Counted from the first letter of the stretch, positions 27,815-39,115 are shown. The stretch: DNA of 64,000 bases from Odontocerum albicorne (GCA_949825065.1 OX463866.1:573001-637000), one strand, 5' to 3'. Numbers and translations are program-made. The notes: generated by a model from the letters alone, not told the origin.

Positions 27815-28530
27815 TAATTAATATGTACCTAATCTAAAAGCCGCACCCACTACCATCCTATCCTCACACTCAACTTATCTCATTTCCCAGTCAACAAATA
27901 TATCAGTCTACAAGGGCATTGTCCTACCCACACTTCTCTATGGGGTTGAGACTTGGGTTCCCTATAGAAGGAACATTCAAAGCCTTGAAATGTTCCACCA
28001 GCGTTTCCTTCATCGTATTCTTCGGATCCACTGGAGTGATCATGTCACAAATGTCTCGGTTCTGCAACGCTCCAACTGTATACATATAGAAGATATGGTT
28101 GTAAAGGCGAAATTGCGATGGACCGGGCATGTGATACGCATGGGCGATCATAGACTCCCAAAACGCGTCTTGTACGGGGAAGTGGTGGGCAAGCGAAGAG
28201 TTGGTGGGCAGAGGAAGCGCTATAAGGACAGTCTGCGAGAGTCGCTTACTTTGTGCGGGGCGTCTGAGGACTGGGAGCAGGTGGCTCGGGACCGTGAGGG
28301 GTGGAGAGCCGTATGTTCTCGGGCTAGTCAGAGTAGAGAAACAGTCAGCGCGCTGCGAATATGCGTCAGCATTGCCAGGCGGCTCAGCATGGTCCACAAG
28401 TCTGTGCCGCGGGAGCTGTTTTCTCTCAGATCACATGATCGACATGGAAGAGCGGTTCAATATTGACGTTGAAGTGGCGAGAGGATTCTCGACTACGAAG
28501 CCCAACAACAACGACGACGACACACAACTT
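27815..28530 (+). mobile_element. LINE-2, best copy of its 3' part
   Basis: Encodes YKGIVLPTLLYGVETW (27905-27955), SLEMFHQRFLHRILRIHWSD, VVKAKLRWTGHVIRMGDHRL, RYKDSL and DWEQVARDREGWRAVCSRA, the region downstream of the RT palm. The 3' end GAGAGGATTCTCGACTACGA then CAACAACGACGACGAC equals the 3' end of SINE-1. A reverse copy is at 11600-12335. Confidence 0.85.
27990..28466 (+). CDS. LINE-2 RT C-terminal ORF
   Basis: 158 codons, open to the natural end of the polyprotein. Start codon is internal (methionine of LEMFHQRF), so this is only the 3' part of a longer frame that extends upstream to about 27880. RT catalytic motifs are lost by 5' truncation. Confidence 0.7.
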   Translation: MFHQRFLHRILRIHWSDHVTNVSVLQRSNCIHIEDMVVKAKLRWTGHVIRMGDHRLPKRVLYGEVVGKRRVGGQRKRYKDSLRESLTLCGASEDWEQVARDREGWRAVCSRASQSRETVSALRICVSIARRLSMVHKSVPRELFSLRSHDRHGRAVQY

Positions 28531-28574
28531 ATAAATTATATATTTCCTTTGTAATAATTTTAAAATCAACCAAA

Positions 28575-29215
28575 TGTATTATGTTATATGAACACTACGC
28601 AATTCACTACACTATATCTACAGCCGAATGTGTTACTATAACATATCGGAAGATCTACAAAGGTTTATTTGTATCTCATCTTGCTGCGGTAAGTTTTCTG
28701 CGGTTTTCTTACCTTCTTATTCCCAGCGTCATGTCAGGTCCCCCCAACGTTGACTATCACCTGAGAGTAGACATCTTTGTCCCCGGCAGCCCGAAAAAGA
28801 TCCCCAACGCTCCTTATACCAGTCCAATCATGTATTATATATTGCGGAGCCAGGAGATTTGCCTCCTGCCAACACCTCTCCGACCCTCTATTTTGCCTTG
28901 GATGATCAGGTGCAGTAATTTGTACTGTGCTCCTCTAAGTACATGACCCAAGTAGGACACCTTTCGGATTTTAATATTAGTCAGCAACTCTCTTTTTTAC
29001 CAAATACGTTTTTTTGCACATATACAGATGCGGGGAAGTACCTAATCTAATGGCCGAAGCCACTACCTTCCTATCCTTATACTTATGTGTGTATTATGAA
29101 TATATTTATTTTGTAATATTTAATATTAATAGCGAGTTTAAATCCTGAGTTAGAGCGCCCTTGAGGAAAGTTTTCTCTCTAGACGGCGCTTTATAAATTG
29201 TTGTTTTATAATTAC
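28575..29215 (+). mobile_element. LINE-6 3' part, split by LINE-3
   Basis: GAACACTACGCAATTCACTA, AGCCGAATGTGTTACTATAA and GTAAGTTTTCTGCGGTTTTC up to 28696; then from 28995 GATGCGGGGAAGTACCTAAT and GAGTTAGAGCGCCCTTGAGG. The copy at 38190-38790 reads straight through this point. Confidence 0.75.
28697..28994 (-). mobile_element. LINE-3 3' fragment nested in LINE-6
   Basis: Antisense LINE-3 from the tail side (TTCTTATTCCCAGCGTCATG) to CAGCAACTCTC. Flanking TTTTCTTACC and TTTTTTACC look like an imperfect target duplication; the LINE-6 copy near 38565 shows the empty site. Confidence 0.75.
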
Positions 29216-29284
29216 TACTATTATGGAACCAACTAAGTGACGCTCTCTCATGGCGAGATCAAATAAATGAGGTAAGTCGAATGA

Positions 29285-30215
29285 TCTTCTTCAGCCTTCA
29301 TTCCCTTAAAGTGTTGCAAAGATTCCTGCCTACTAAAATCAAAATTTAACTCGTACGATTTCTGCTCTTTCCGATTCTGGACTATGCGGACGTATGTTAC
29401 TTGGATGTTACAGAGGAACTGCTGAACAAATTACAGCTTCCTCAAAATGTTGGTCTAAGATTTATTTTCAACCTACGAAAGTACAATCATATAACTTCAT
29501 ACCAGAAGACATAGAACTGGTTAAATGTTAGAAATAGACGCCAAATTCACATACTGTATCTATTGTATTGTATAATATCCTTAACTATCCCACCGGCTCC
29601 TCTCATGTCACCGAAAATTTTCAGCGTCTTTCCAATCATGGATTAGCGCGACGCAAAAACAGAGATTGTTTATTGGCCTTTTCAGTTCATCGCTCCTCTT
29701 TTTTACGTCGTCTGTCTTTACTGTCCATGCAGTGAGACTCTGGAATCAGTTACAAACCAATATAAGACTCGCTCTGACCTTGGCATACTTTAAGAAGCGA
29801 CTGAAAAAAAACTCCTAATTTCTAGTCAGTAAAATAGTGTGTTTCTTTCCTGATTTTTTCTTTTCCTTTCCTCTCCGCCATCACTTCCTTTTCTTTTGAT
29901 TGATGATATCTCACTTTATATGAAAAAGAATGTTCGGGTGATTGTCCGTCTTGGTGGAGTTTGCGAGCATATGCTCACGTATGTGTTTATAGATTTCGTG
30001 TGGACGGATAGTCATTTGAATGATTTATGCGACCATGTAACTTGCTGAATGGAGAAGACTGGTGGCCTCCCTATGCTCCCTTGTGGAGCTTTAAAGGGTG
30101 TATTAATTGATTGATTGATGTAACTTGCTTCATTTACTTTTGTCTGATTGGTTGGAAGAGATTGACGCTTGGCAATAAGCCCGCCAGATTGTACTTGCAA
30201 TAAAAGTGTTAAATA
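29285..30215 (+). mobile_element. LINE-5, longest copy
   Basis: Encodes FLLFPILDYADVCYLD, EELLNKLQ, GLRFIFNLRKYNHIT and VHAVRLWNQLQTNIRLAL, the post-RT region of an R1/Jockey-type LINE, with stops. The 3' end CTGATTGGTTGGAAGAGATT ... AAGCCCGCCAGATTGTACTT is the same as SINE-2's. A 71-bp insert with 12-bp duplication lies at 30047-30117. Confidence 0.75.
30047..30117 (+). mobile_element. 71-bp retro-insertion in LINE-5
   Basis: Flanked by ATGTAACTTGCT at 30035-30046 and 30118-30129. Ends in ATTGATTGATTG, a microsatellite-like tail. The LINE-5 copy at 57941/58612 has the uninterrupted site (apart from its own mariner). Source element unknown. Confidence 0.75.
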
Positions 30216-30310
30216 AAATAAGTAACACTGTGGACATATTATCGGCACCGTTTAGCAATAGCTGGCTCTTCGGACAGCGGAATGCCGAGAATATTGGAAA
30301 ATATTGTGCG
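30216..30310 (+). mobile_element. Remnant of a LINE-4 relative
   Basis: ACACTGTGGACATATTATCG and GCACCGTTTAGCAATAG parallel the LINE-4 phrase ACACTGTGGATATAGTCTCG (54620), encoding the NDTVDIVSAP-type tail, but the sequence after it differs. A related family rather than LINE-4 itself. Confidence 0.45.
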
Positions 30311-30539
30311 CAACCCACAGCAATCTCAGTGTGGGTCACGTTGCTAAGCATTAACGTCACGACTCAGAAGAATAAATGGATCGCTTTATAAACAACCCTA
30401 AATGCTTAAGGTGAGAATTGTTAACGGGGTTACTGGTAAAAAAAGTTTAAGGACCTCTGCTCGAAACTATTAAGGGGTGTCTGAGAATATGGTTTTTGCA
30501 CTGCCAAGCAAAATTACCACAGCTCTTATTATTCTGCGT

Positions 30540-30640
30540 TGGCTGGTCCAGTAGCCTAATGATTAGCGCGAATGCAAAGCAAGCCGGCGTACGGGTTCAA
30601 CTCCCTTCAGTTTCGCTGCAGAACTAGATATCAGGACGAT
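30540..30640 (+). mobile_element. tRNA-like SINE head
   Basis: GGTCCAGTAGCCTAATGATTAGCGCG and ACGGGTTCAACTCCC as box A and B. No acceptor stem; treated as a SINE head. The 3' tail of SINE-2 is not seen. Confidence 0.5.
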
Positions 30641-30724
30641 TTATACAGCGGTGATTAGAGAACAAATACTACTAAATAAAATGATAATGTACTTGACAGT
30701 CAGGTTTTAAGTGTAACAAAATAA

Positions 30725-31065
30725 ATGCGAAAACCAAGAAAAGTATGGTTGGATCAAGAGATGATATTAGGGGGTTGTATGATAAAAAGCTCACGCATTC
30801 GTGGAAGCCTAGGTGTTACAGACATCAACAGCAAGATGGAGGAGAGGCGGGTGGATTGAGATGGTATGGGCACGTTGGACGCAGAGCACCCGATCACATT
30901 GTGAACCAGGCAATCTCCATGGATCTTCCTCGAATAACAACCAGAGGAAGACCAAAGAATTCATGGGTGGTGCAAAAAGATAACCTGATGCAGAGGCACG
31001 GCCTGGGGGACGTAGTCCGGGACAGAAGAGCATACAACCTAAGGAGGGGAAGAGCCACATGATGG
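30725..31065 (+). mobile_element. LINE-11 C-terminal fragment, preceded by a LINE-1 scrap
   Basis: 30725-30765 encodes KPRKVWLDQ (LINE-1). From about 30855 the frame gives LRWYGHVGRRAPDHIVNQAI, RGRPKNSWVVQKDNL and VRDRRAYNLRRGRA, a polyprotein end of another LINE family. Not seen elsewhere in the window. Confidence 0.65.
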
Positions 31066-31600
31066 ACTGTCATCCATCCACATGATGGACTGACAATCTT
31101 AATCTATAGCGAGGGATTGCCTGTATGTATGTAGCCCTGCTCAGGTGTTGATCTGCCTGCTGGTGCGTGCTTGCTGTAGTGCTGTGTGCATGCACACAAT
31201 AGAGCAATACACGCACAGGCATCATCCATCCACAGGATGGGCTGATAATCTTACTCTATAGCGAGGGATTGCCTGTATGTATATAGCACTGCTCAGATGT
31301 TGATCTGCCTGCTGGTGTGTGCTCGCTGTAGTGCTGTGTGCATGCACACAATAGAGCAATACACGCACAGGCGTCATCCATCCACAGGATGGGCTGACAA
31401 TCTTACTCTACAGCGAGGGATTGCCTGTATGTATGTAGCACTGCTCAGTTGTTGATCTGCCTGCTAGTGCGTGCTTGCTGTAATGCTGTGTACATGCATA
31501 CAATAGAGCAACACACGCACAGGCGTCATCCATCCACAGGATGGACTGGCAATCTCACTCTACAGCGAGGGATGGCAGTGCAGGAGTGTATACTCGTACA
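31066..31600. repeat. 152-bp tandem array (S9)
   Basis: About 3.3 units; GTTGATCTGCCTGCTGGTG starts at 31147, 31299 and 31451 (period 152). Units include CATCCATCCACAGGATGGGC and AATACACGCACAGGC. A related 40-bp scrap lies inverted at 43403-43448 inside array S6. Confidence 0.9.
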
Positions 31601-32025
31601 GTTGCAGCACGAAGTTTCAGCTTGGCGACATAACATAACAAGACTTAACATAACATAACGTCCAACAGACGCTATTCTAGGACTGCGCTATTCCAAGTGC
31701 GACTCTTGGCAAGATAACCGTAAATACGATGACAATAGCTTTGGTTTCGCACATTTCTTTCGGTTTTCTATACAGTTTTCCTAGATATATCGAAGGTCGC
31801 AATATTATTATTACTGACATAAATACACAGGGATTTAATACACAACTCGAACGTCGTGTAATGCATTATAAAATGTATATATTTTAACAAATAGTGTTAT
31901 TTATTAATATGTTAAGAAAAAGTGCTATTTATTAACATGTTAACAAAATAAATTTGAAATAAAAATGTACTAATCTTGAATTTCAGTACATTTAAAATTT
32001 AATTTACTCCACATTTATTTTATAG
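31601..32025. other. Unassigned; AACAT microsatellite and AT-rich DNA
   Basis: ACATAACATAACAAGACTTA at about 31629 is a degenerate AACAT run. The rest, including a pair of GTTATTTATTAA/GCTATTTATTAA near 31894 and 31923, has no recognised feature. Confidence 0.4.
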
Positions 32026-32195
32026 GTATCATATTTTGTATTTGATACAGATTATATCATATTTTGTATTTGATACAGATTATATCATATTTTGTATTTG
32101 ATACAGATTATATCATATTTTGTATTTGATACAGATTATATCATATTTTGTATTTGATACAAAATTTATCATATTTTGTATTTGATACAGATTTG
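32026..32195. repeat. 28-bp tandem array (S4)
   Basis: Six units of ATCATATTTTGTATTTGATACAG, period 28. Confidence 0.95.
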
Positions 32196-32640
32196 ACCCC
32201 ATTACACGCATTTTATTTTCCATTGCCGTAGCATACACTCGTATACGTAGTTACAGGACTGACTCGGCTTGTCGTGTTACACGTTCCTTGTAGGCCCACT
32301 CGGCAAAATGTTTTGTTCCATAGTGAAGTGGTTGCAATTTATTATCTGTACAACTCTTGCGTACCAAGACTACACGGATTGGATTATCAATATGGGCATA
32401 GTATGGATTCATATAGCCTTGGCTACTTACAGGAGTAAAGTGAAGAAGATGTTCTTGTCGAGATGAATTGATTGAATTGTATGGATTTGCTTTGTTGTAC
32501 TGTTCGACTTGTACAGTTTTATCCTACTGTATAACACTGCTCACATGGCAATGTTAAATTTTATATATTGCTGTTTTTTAAACTTTGTATCAAAAAGGTT
32601 ATTTGACTGTTGATATGAATAAATAAATATATATTTGCCT
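32196..32640 (+). mobile_element. LINE-10 3' end
   Basis: From about 32430, ACAGGAGTAAAGTGAAGAAG and TTGATTGAATTGTATGGATT match 52364-52540, and both end with AATAAA-type tails. The 65-codon frame at 32269-32466 ends where the similarity begins and could be the C-terminus of its ORF. Unplaced as to clade. Confidence 0.5.
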
Positions 32641-32689
32641 CATATAGTTTTTTTAATAAACGTATTATTCATTTACTTCAATTTTATAC

Positions 32690-32825
32690 ACAACGTTCAT
32701 TGCCTGTTCTGAGACAGCTGTATTCCAACGAAAGCACATATGTTATATACACATATATGATAGACAGTTCGATTGATCCGAGCTGCAGTCAACCGCCTGA
32801 TTTGACAACTCTCAGCGAAGAGTCT
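32690..32825 (+). repeat. Repeat K, copy 2
   Basis: CATTGCCTGTTCTGAGACAG, GATCCGAGCTGCAGTCAACC, CAGCGAAGAG; see 18690-18870. It ends where the Harbinger-like element begins. Confidence 0.5.
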
Positions 32826-32828
32826 TCG

Positions 32829-33348
32829 GCCGAGGCCACACCAAAGTGCTACGTTAGGTGCTAAGCTAGGTTTTACGTGACTCATATACTAGGTGACTTC
32901 ATGCTTGGCCACACCAAAGTGCTACGCACAAATTCATTTGACATTTGGAAGCGGTTGAGTCAACAAACGGTGCCATTCTCAAAACTAACCAATTTCATTA
33001 CAACTTACCTTATCTTTATTTACTTCCTGTGCAACTTCATTCCAGTGATTTTATTACAGGTACATTTTTGTATAATTTGCTCGATGGGTTCCACAACGGC
33101 TCCCTTTTATACACAGCTGTTATTAAAACGTTCACCATCTTGTAAAATCACGGCGACACAATAAAATTAACCAACACGTCTGTTCCCTAGTAGATTCACT
33201 CGGTGACTAATCGTCATGTAGCGTAGAGCGAAGCGTGCAGTGTGGCCACTACGATAGTATGCGGTGCGTTGGTTCGCTAGGATATGTCGCCTAGCTCGCA
33301 GCGTAGCTCTAAGCACCAAGCGAGGCTCCTACCTGTGTGGCCTCGGCA
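32829..33348 (-). mobile_element. PIF/Harbinger-like element, second copy
   Basis: Ends GGCCGAGGCCACACC and GTGTGGCCTCGGCA. The minus strand repeats the MADF-type exon (LITAVYKREPLWNPSSKLY at about 33055-33135) but a 2-base loss after IKSL breaks the frame. Flanks TTC/TTA do not form an exact duplication. Confidence 0.75.
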
Positions 33349-33399
33349 TTATGGTTTATTTATCTGTATTGTTGAAATTTGGAATATTATTTTATTTTG

Positions 33400-33598
33400 C
33401 ATTAAATCTAGGGTGAAGAGTAACGATGGGAGGGTAGCGGCTGCCGGCTGTTTATTCGGAGCTTCCTCTCATATGCATATGTCGAAGACATATTTGGTGA
33501 GAAAACCGCAGAAAACTCACCAAGGGAAGACGACCTTCAGAGGACCTCTGAGGCACTTCCGTTCTGTAGTATTAACACATCCGGCTTGAAGATTGCTT
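33400..33598 (-). mobile_element. LINE-6 fragment
   Basis: In reverse: AGCCGGATGTGTTAATACTA, GTGAGTTTTCTGCGGTTTTC, ACCAAATATGTC, then a GAATAAACAGCCGGCAGCCG segment. Diverged copy of 28595-29060. Confidence 0.6.
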
Positions 33599-33599
33599 G

Positions 33600-33716
33600 T
33601 TGCCATGTTAAGTTGCGATGTCAAATAATAGGTAATGTTTTTTGGGCATCGCCCACAAGATGAAGGCTGCAACGCCTTCGAAACGTCGTCCATCATTATT
33701 CAACTCAACATGGCAA
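33600..33716. repeat. Inverted-repeat element around AAACGTCG
   Basis: TTGCCATGTTAAGTTG and CAACTCAACATGGCAA enclose GATGAAGGCTGCAACGCCTTCGAAACGTCG. The core resembles the 1235-1368 insert. Possibly a piece of a Penelope-like or other element; not certain. Confidence 0.4.
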
Positions 33717-33835
33717 AAAATCCGTAAAACAAACTCCGAAAATACCTTCAACATATCTGCTTCGCTAATTCAGTTATATCGAAGGGTATCATTAAACGGA
33801 TGAAGAACAAAATGTATTAATCCAGCGATGGAAGA

Positions 33836-36800
33836 CATTGTTCTTAAATATATACGTCTATATTCCTTAAAACATCGTTCTTAAATACATACGTCTATAT
33901 TCCTTAAACCATCGTTCTTAAATACATACGTCTATATTCCTTAAAACATCGTTCTTAAATACATACGTCTATATTCCTTAAAACATCGTTCTTAAATACA
34001 TACGTCTATATTCCTTAAAACATCGTTCTTAAATACATACGTCTATATTCCTTAAAACATCGTTCTTAAATACATACGTCTATATTCCTTAAAACATCGT
34101 TCTTAAATACATACGTCTATATTCCTTAAACCATCGTTCTTAAATACATACGTCTATATTCCTTAAAACATCGTTCTTAAATACATACGTCTATATTCCT
34201 TAAACCATCGTTCTTAAATACATACGTCTATATTCCTTAAAACATCGTTCTTAAATACATACGTCTATATTCCTTAAACCATCGTTCTTAAATACATACG
34301 TCTATATTCCTTAAAACATCGTTCTTAAATACATACGTCTATATTCTTTAAACCATCGTTCTTAAATACATACGTCTATATTCCTTAAAACATCGTTCTT
34401 AAATACATACGTCTATATTCCTTAAACCATCGTTCTTAAATACATACGTCTATATTCCTTAAAACATCGTTCTTAAATACATACGTCTATATTCCTTAAA
34501 CCATCGTTCTTAAATACATACGTCTATATTCCTTAAAACATCGTTCTTAAATACATACGTCTATATTCCTTAAACCATCGTTCTTAAATACATACGTCTA
34601 TATTCCTTAAAACATCGTTCTTAAATACATACGTCTATATTCTTTAAACCATCGTTCTTAAATACATACGTCTATATTCCTTAAAACATCGTTCTTAAAT
34701 ACATACGTCTATATTCCTTAAACCATCGTTCTTAAATACATACGTCTATATTCCTTAAAACATCGTTCTTAAATACATACGTCTATATTCCTTAAACCAT
34801 CGTTCTTAAATACATACGTCTATATTCCTTAAAACATCGTTCTTAAATACATACGTCTATATTCCTTAAACCATCGTTCTTAAATACATACGTCTATATT
34901 CCTTAAAACATCGTTCTTAAATACATACGTCTATATTCCTTAAACCATCGTTCTTAAATACATACGTATATATTCCTTAAAACATCGTTCTTAAATACAT
35001 ACGTCTATATTCCTTAAAACATCGTTCTTAAATACATACGTCTATATTCCTTAAACCATCGTTCTTAAATACATACGTCTATATTCCTTAAAACATCGTT
35101 CTTAAATACATACGTCTATATTCCTTAAAACATCGTTCTTAAATACATACGTCTATATTCCTTAAACCATCGTTCTTAAATACATACGTCTATATTCCTT
35201 AAAACATCGTTCTTAAATACATACGTCTATATTCCTTAAAACATCGTTCTTAAATACATACGTCTATATTCCTTAAAACATCGTTCTTAAATACATACGT
35301 CTATATTCCTTAAAACATCGTTCTTAAATACATACGTCTATATTCCTTAAAACATCGTTCTTAAATACATACGTCTATATTCCTTAAAACATCGTTCTTA
35401 AATACATACGTCTATATTCCTTAAACCATCGTTCTTAAATACATACGTCTATATTCCTTAAAACATCGTTCTTAAATACATACGTCTATATTCCTTAAAC
35501 CATCGTTCTTAAATACATACGTCTATATTCCTTAAAACATCGTTCTTAAATACATACGTCTATATTCCTTAAACCATCGTTCTTAAATACATACGTCTAT
35601 ATTCCTTAAAACATCGTTCTTAAATACATACGTCTATATTCTTTAAACCATCGTTCTTAAATACATACGTCTATATTCCTTAAAACATCGTTCTTAAATA
35701 CATACGTCTATATTCCTTAAAACATCGTTCTTAAATACATACGTCTATATTCCTTAAACCATCGTTCTTAAATACATACGTCTATATTCCTTAAAACATC
35801 GTTCTTAAATACATACGTCTATATTCCTTAAACCATCGTTCTTAAATACATACGTCTATATTCCTTAAAACATCGTTCTTAAATACATACGTCTATATTC
35901 TTTAAACCATCGTTCTTAAATACATACGTCTATATTCCTTAAAACATCGTTCTTAAATACATACGTCTATACTCCTTAAACCATCGTTCTTAAATACATA
36001 CGTCTATATTCCTTAAAACATCGTTCTTAAATACATACGTCTATATTCCTTAAACCATCGTTCTTAAATACATACGTCTATATTCCTTAAAACATCGTTC
36101 TTAAATACATACGTCTATATTCCTTAAACCATCGTTCTTAAATACATACGTCTATATTCCTTAAAACATCGTTCTTAAATACATACGTCTATATTCCTTA
36201 AACCATCGTTCTTAAATACATACGTCTATATTCCTTAAAACATCGTTCTTAAATACATACGTCTATATTCCTTAAAACATCGTTCTTAAATACATACGTC
36301 TATATTCCTTAAAACATCGTTCTTAAATACATACGTCTATATTCCTTAAACCATCGTTCTTAAATACATACGTCTATATTCCTTAAAACATCGTTCTTAA
36401 ATACATACGTCTATATTCCTTAAAACATCGTTCTTAAATACATACGTCTATATTCCTTAAAACATCGTTCTTAAATACATACGTCTATATTCCTTAAACC
36501 ATCGTTCTTAAATACATACGTCTATATTCCTTAAAACATCGTTCTTAAATACATACGTCTATATTCCTTAAACCATCGTTCTTAAATACATACGTCTATA
36601 TTCCTTAAAACATCGTTCTTAAATACATACGTCTATATTCCTTAAAACATCGTTCTTAAATACATACGTCTATATTCCTTAAAACAGCGTTCTTAAATAC
36701 ATACGTCTATATTCCTTAAAACATCGTTCTTAAATACATACGTCTATATTCCTTAAAACAGCGTTCTTAAATACATACGTCTATATTCCTTAAAACATCG

Positions 36801-37242
36801 TTCTTAAATACATACGTCTATATTCCTTAAAACATCGTTCTTAAATACATACGTCTATATTCCTTAAAACATCGTTCTTAAATACATACGTCTATATTCC
36901 TTAAAACATCGTTCTTAAATACATACGTCTATATTCCTTAAAACAGCGTTCTTAAATACATACGTCTATATTCCTTAAAACATCGTTCTTAAATACATAC
37001 GTCTATATTCCTTAAAACATCGTTCTTAAATACATACGTCTATATTCCTTAAAACATCGTTCTTAAATACATACGTCTATATTCCTTAAAACAGCGTTCT
37101 TAAATACATACGTCTATATTCCTTAAAACATCGTTCTTAAATACATACGTCTATATTCCTTAAAACATCGTTCTTAAATACATACGTCTATATTCCTTAA
37201 AACATCGTTCTTAAATACATACGTCTATATTCCTTAAAACAT
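33836..37242. repeat. 37-bp tandem array (S5), about 92 units
   Basis: Unit CGTTCTTAAATACATACGTC + TATATTCCTTAAAACAT. Over long stretches AAAACAT and AAACCAT alternate, making a 74-bp dimer. In the last 600 bp an AAAACAGCG variant appears and the alternation is lost. Other differences are rare (ACTCC at about 35970, TATAT at 34967), so the array is very homogeneous and likely young. Confidence 0.97.
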
Positions 37243-37794
37243 ATGACACGTATACCGCGTCCTCTGTCAAAAATAAAGAATTTACAAAGAAATAAATATT
37301 GAACAGCAACGGTGACATTGCGCCTCCCTGTCCACATCCCAATTCTCGTCACAGAGTCGATCGGCGCACGGCGGGTCACGCGCAAATTGATAATTTACAA
37401 TACAAAAGTTTCTGGGACCGGGGCCGCATCTAGGACGGCTGTATTCAGCTGGAAATAATCAATAGACGACTCGAGCGGCGCATTCTTTCTACAGCGGGCC
37501 ACAAATGTCATTGCCGATTAGAAGATGCCGCTATTTCTAAACCGTCATTTGTCGCCATTTGATGACCTGGTTCCCACTGATAGCCGATTTTCTTTTAAAA
37601 AGGGTATCTCCAGTCTGATTTCACTTACTCTCCGTGCAAAACCAAAAACATTTCTAGACTACAGTCTACCTTCAATGCAGCTGCTAGGCTGAACTATGGT
37701 AGACATAAATATGTTATTGTCATACAAGTCCGCTTCTAAAAAGCCGCGTAAGGATTTATTTATTTATTTTACACATGGCAAGAAATATACATCA
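37243..37794. other. Unassigned, apparently single-copy
   Basis: More GC-balanced than its surroundings and free of the repeat families named here. The 62-codon minus frame (37197-37385) overlaps the array end and is not recognised. This is one of the better candidates for ordinary non-repetitive DNA. Confidence 0.35.
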
Positions 37795-37922
37795 TTTGTG
37801 AAAAAACAACAGGTAATTTAATTTGGACACACAATTTTAATGGATCTGGGTTTGTTGCCTTTCATTTGTCGTGTCCCCAGTAAACTAGGCTTTTGCCTGT
37901 ATCTCACTGAGGACATATAGCA
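37795..37922 (+). mobile_element. LINE-9 3' end
   Basis: GTGAAAAAACAACAGGTAAT, GGATCTGGGTTTGTTGCC and TATCTCACTGAGGACATA; over 90 percent like 926-1053 by eye. Confidence 0.6.
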
Positions 37923-37954
37923 TGAAAAAGAAATCGATACTTCTTTCCGATTTT

Positions 37955-38005
37955 TGATTATATAAAGCCCCGTTGCACATTCTCATCAACCTGACAAACA
38001 GTGAC
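37955..38005 (+). promoter_or_regulatory. Possible TATA-type core promoter (weak)
   Basis: TTATATAAAGCCCCGTTGC is followed after about 25 bp by CTCATCAACC, a spacing like TATA box to initiator. No clear gene starts downstream; the LINE-6 fragment begins about 190 bp on. Could be chance. Confidence 0.2.
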
Positions 38006-38189
38006 ACTCAATTACATATGTATACATCACGCGAAATCAAACTCATCACACTTCAGACAGACAAAAACGTTCGTCCCACAATGTAACGCACATAATCATA
38101 AAAACAAAAAAAAAAAAAAACAATAAAAAAACATCACATTCAAGAGCTCACACAATTTCAAACATTGTCTCTTTGCATTCAAGTCCCTT

Positions 38190-38790
38190 GATGTGATGTC
38201 TCCATTGTATCTTTCTAATCTTTGTGTGTCTGAGAGATGTTTTTTCTGAGAGCAGTAGAACTTTAAGATCGGCTTCATCTAACAAATTGATTATTCTAAA
38301 TCGATCCAATACGGTGGAGTATTATGATACAACTTTTGCCGTTGCTGATCCTGTGGCGTGGAACGGTTTGCCTCTAAACGTTCGAGATACGGGTGGCGTG
38401 TGCAGCTTTAGAAAGTACTTGAAGACAACCGTTTTAGAAAGTCTTATCAAAATGTATGATTGTATAATATATGAACACTACACACATACACCACACTATA
38501 TCGGAAGACTTGCAAAGGATTTTTATGTAATTCGCCTTCCCTTAGAAAGTTTACTGCGGTTTTCTTACAAAATATGTTTTTCCTGTACATATCCAGATGC
38601 GGGGAAGTACCTAATATAATGACCGCAACCACTAGCCCCCAATTCTATCACTCAACTTACACATTATACCATATATTAACTTTGTTATATTTTTAATATG
38701 TCAATAGTTGGTTCAAGTACCGAGTTAGAGCGCCCTTGAGAAGAGTCTTCTCTCTAAAGGGTGTTATAAATATTTTTATTTTATTATCAG
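38190..38790 (+). mobile_element. LINE-6, longest copy
   Basis: Encodes TLRSASSNKLIILNRSNTVE, FAVADPVAWNGLPLNVRD and FRKYLKTTVL, the C-terminal end of a CR1/L2- or R1-type polyprotein, then the noncoding 3' end with GATGCGGGGAAGTACCTAAT and GAGTTAGAGCGCCCTTGAG. It provides the uninterrupted reference for the nested insertion at 28697. Confidence 0.8.
38224..38619 (+). CDS. LINE-6 C-terminal ORF
   Basis: 131 codons, open. It contains the WNGLP motif that commonly lies about 50-80 residues from the end of LINE polyproteins; here about 80 further residues follow. A reading start within the element, not a real initiation site. Confidence 0.6.
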   Translation: MCLRDVFSESSRTLRSASSNKLIILNRSNTVEYYDTTFAVADPVAWNGLPLNVRDTGGVCSFRKYLKTTVLESLIKMYDCIIYEHYTHTPHYIGRLAKDFYVIRLPLESLLRFSYKICFSCTYPDAGKYLI

Positions 38791-38904
38791 AACTGCGAAC
38801 TGCGCGAGTGCTGCGAAATTCACCAAGATCGCCAGATTTAACAGCCCCAGACTTTGTGTGAGCTTATTTAAAATGCTAAAACGGTACGTATCTGCTCTTT
38901 CGTT

Positions 38905-39115
38905 GGGATCTCCGTGGCCCAGTTACCAGTTGGTAAGGAGGTGGTAGCGGGCTGGATTCCCGTTAGATCAATCACATCATTTCGTTTGAAAACTGATTCC
39001 AGTGTGATTTTCACGTAAGGCGTCTTAATATACATATTTCTGGCTGGTAGGAAGACATTTTCACATGACGATAAATAAGCTCGCAAGGTTGTAATGTATG
39101 CAACGAAACTGCAAT
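38905..39115 (+). mobile_element. SINE-2, full copy, degraded
   Basis: CCGTGGCCCAGTTACCAG and GGGCTGGATTCCCGTTAG in head positions, ATTCCAGTGTGATTTTCACG, then CTGGCTGGTAGGAAGACATT and AAGCTCGCAAGGTTGTAATG. Confidence 0.6.

Noticed and set aside
27924..28397. 157-codon minus-strand frame opposite LINE-2
   Set aside because: Antisense shadow of the LINE-2 C-terminal frame.
33836..37242. CRISPR-like appearance of the 37-bp array (also S2 at 21209 and S3 at 23672)
   Set aside because: Units follow each other directly without unique spacers and the setting is eukaryotic; these are minisatellites.
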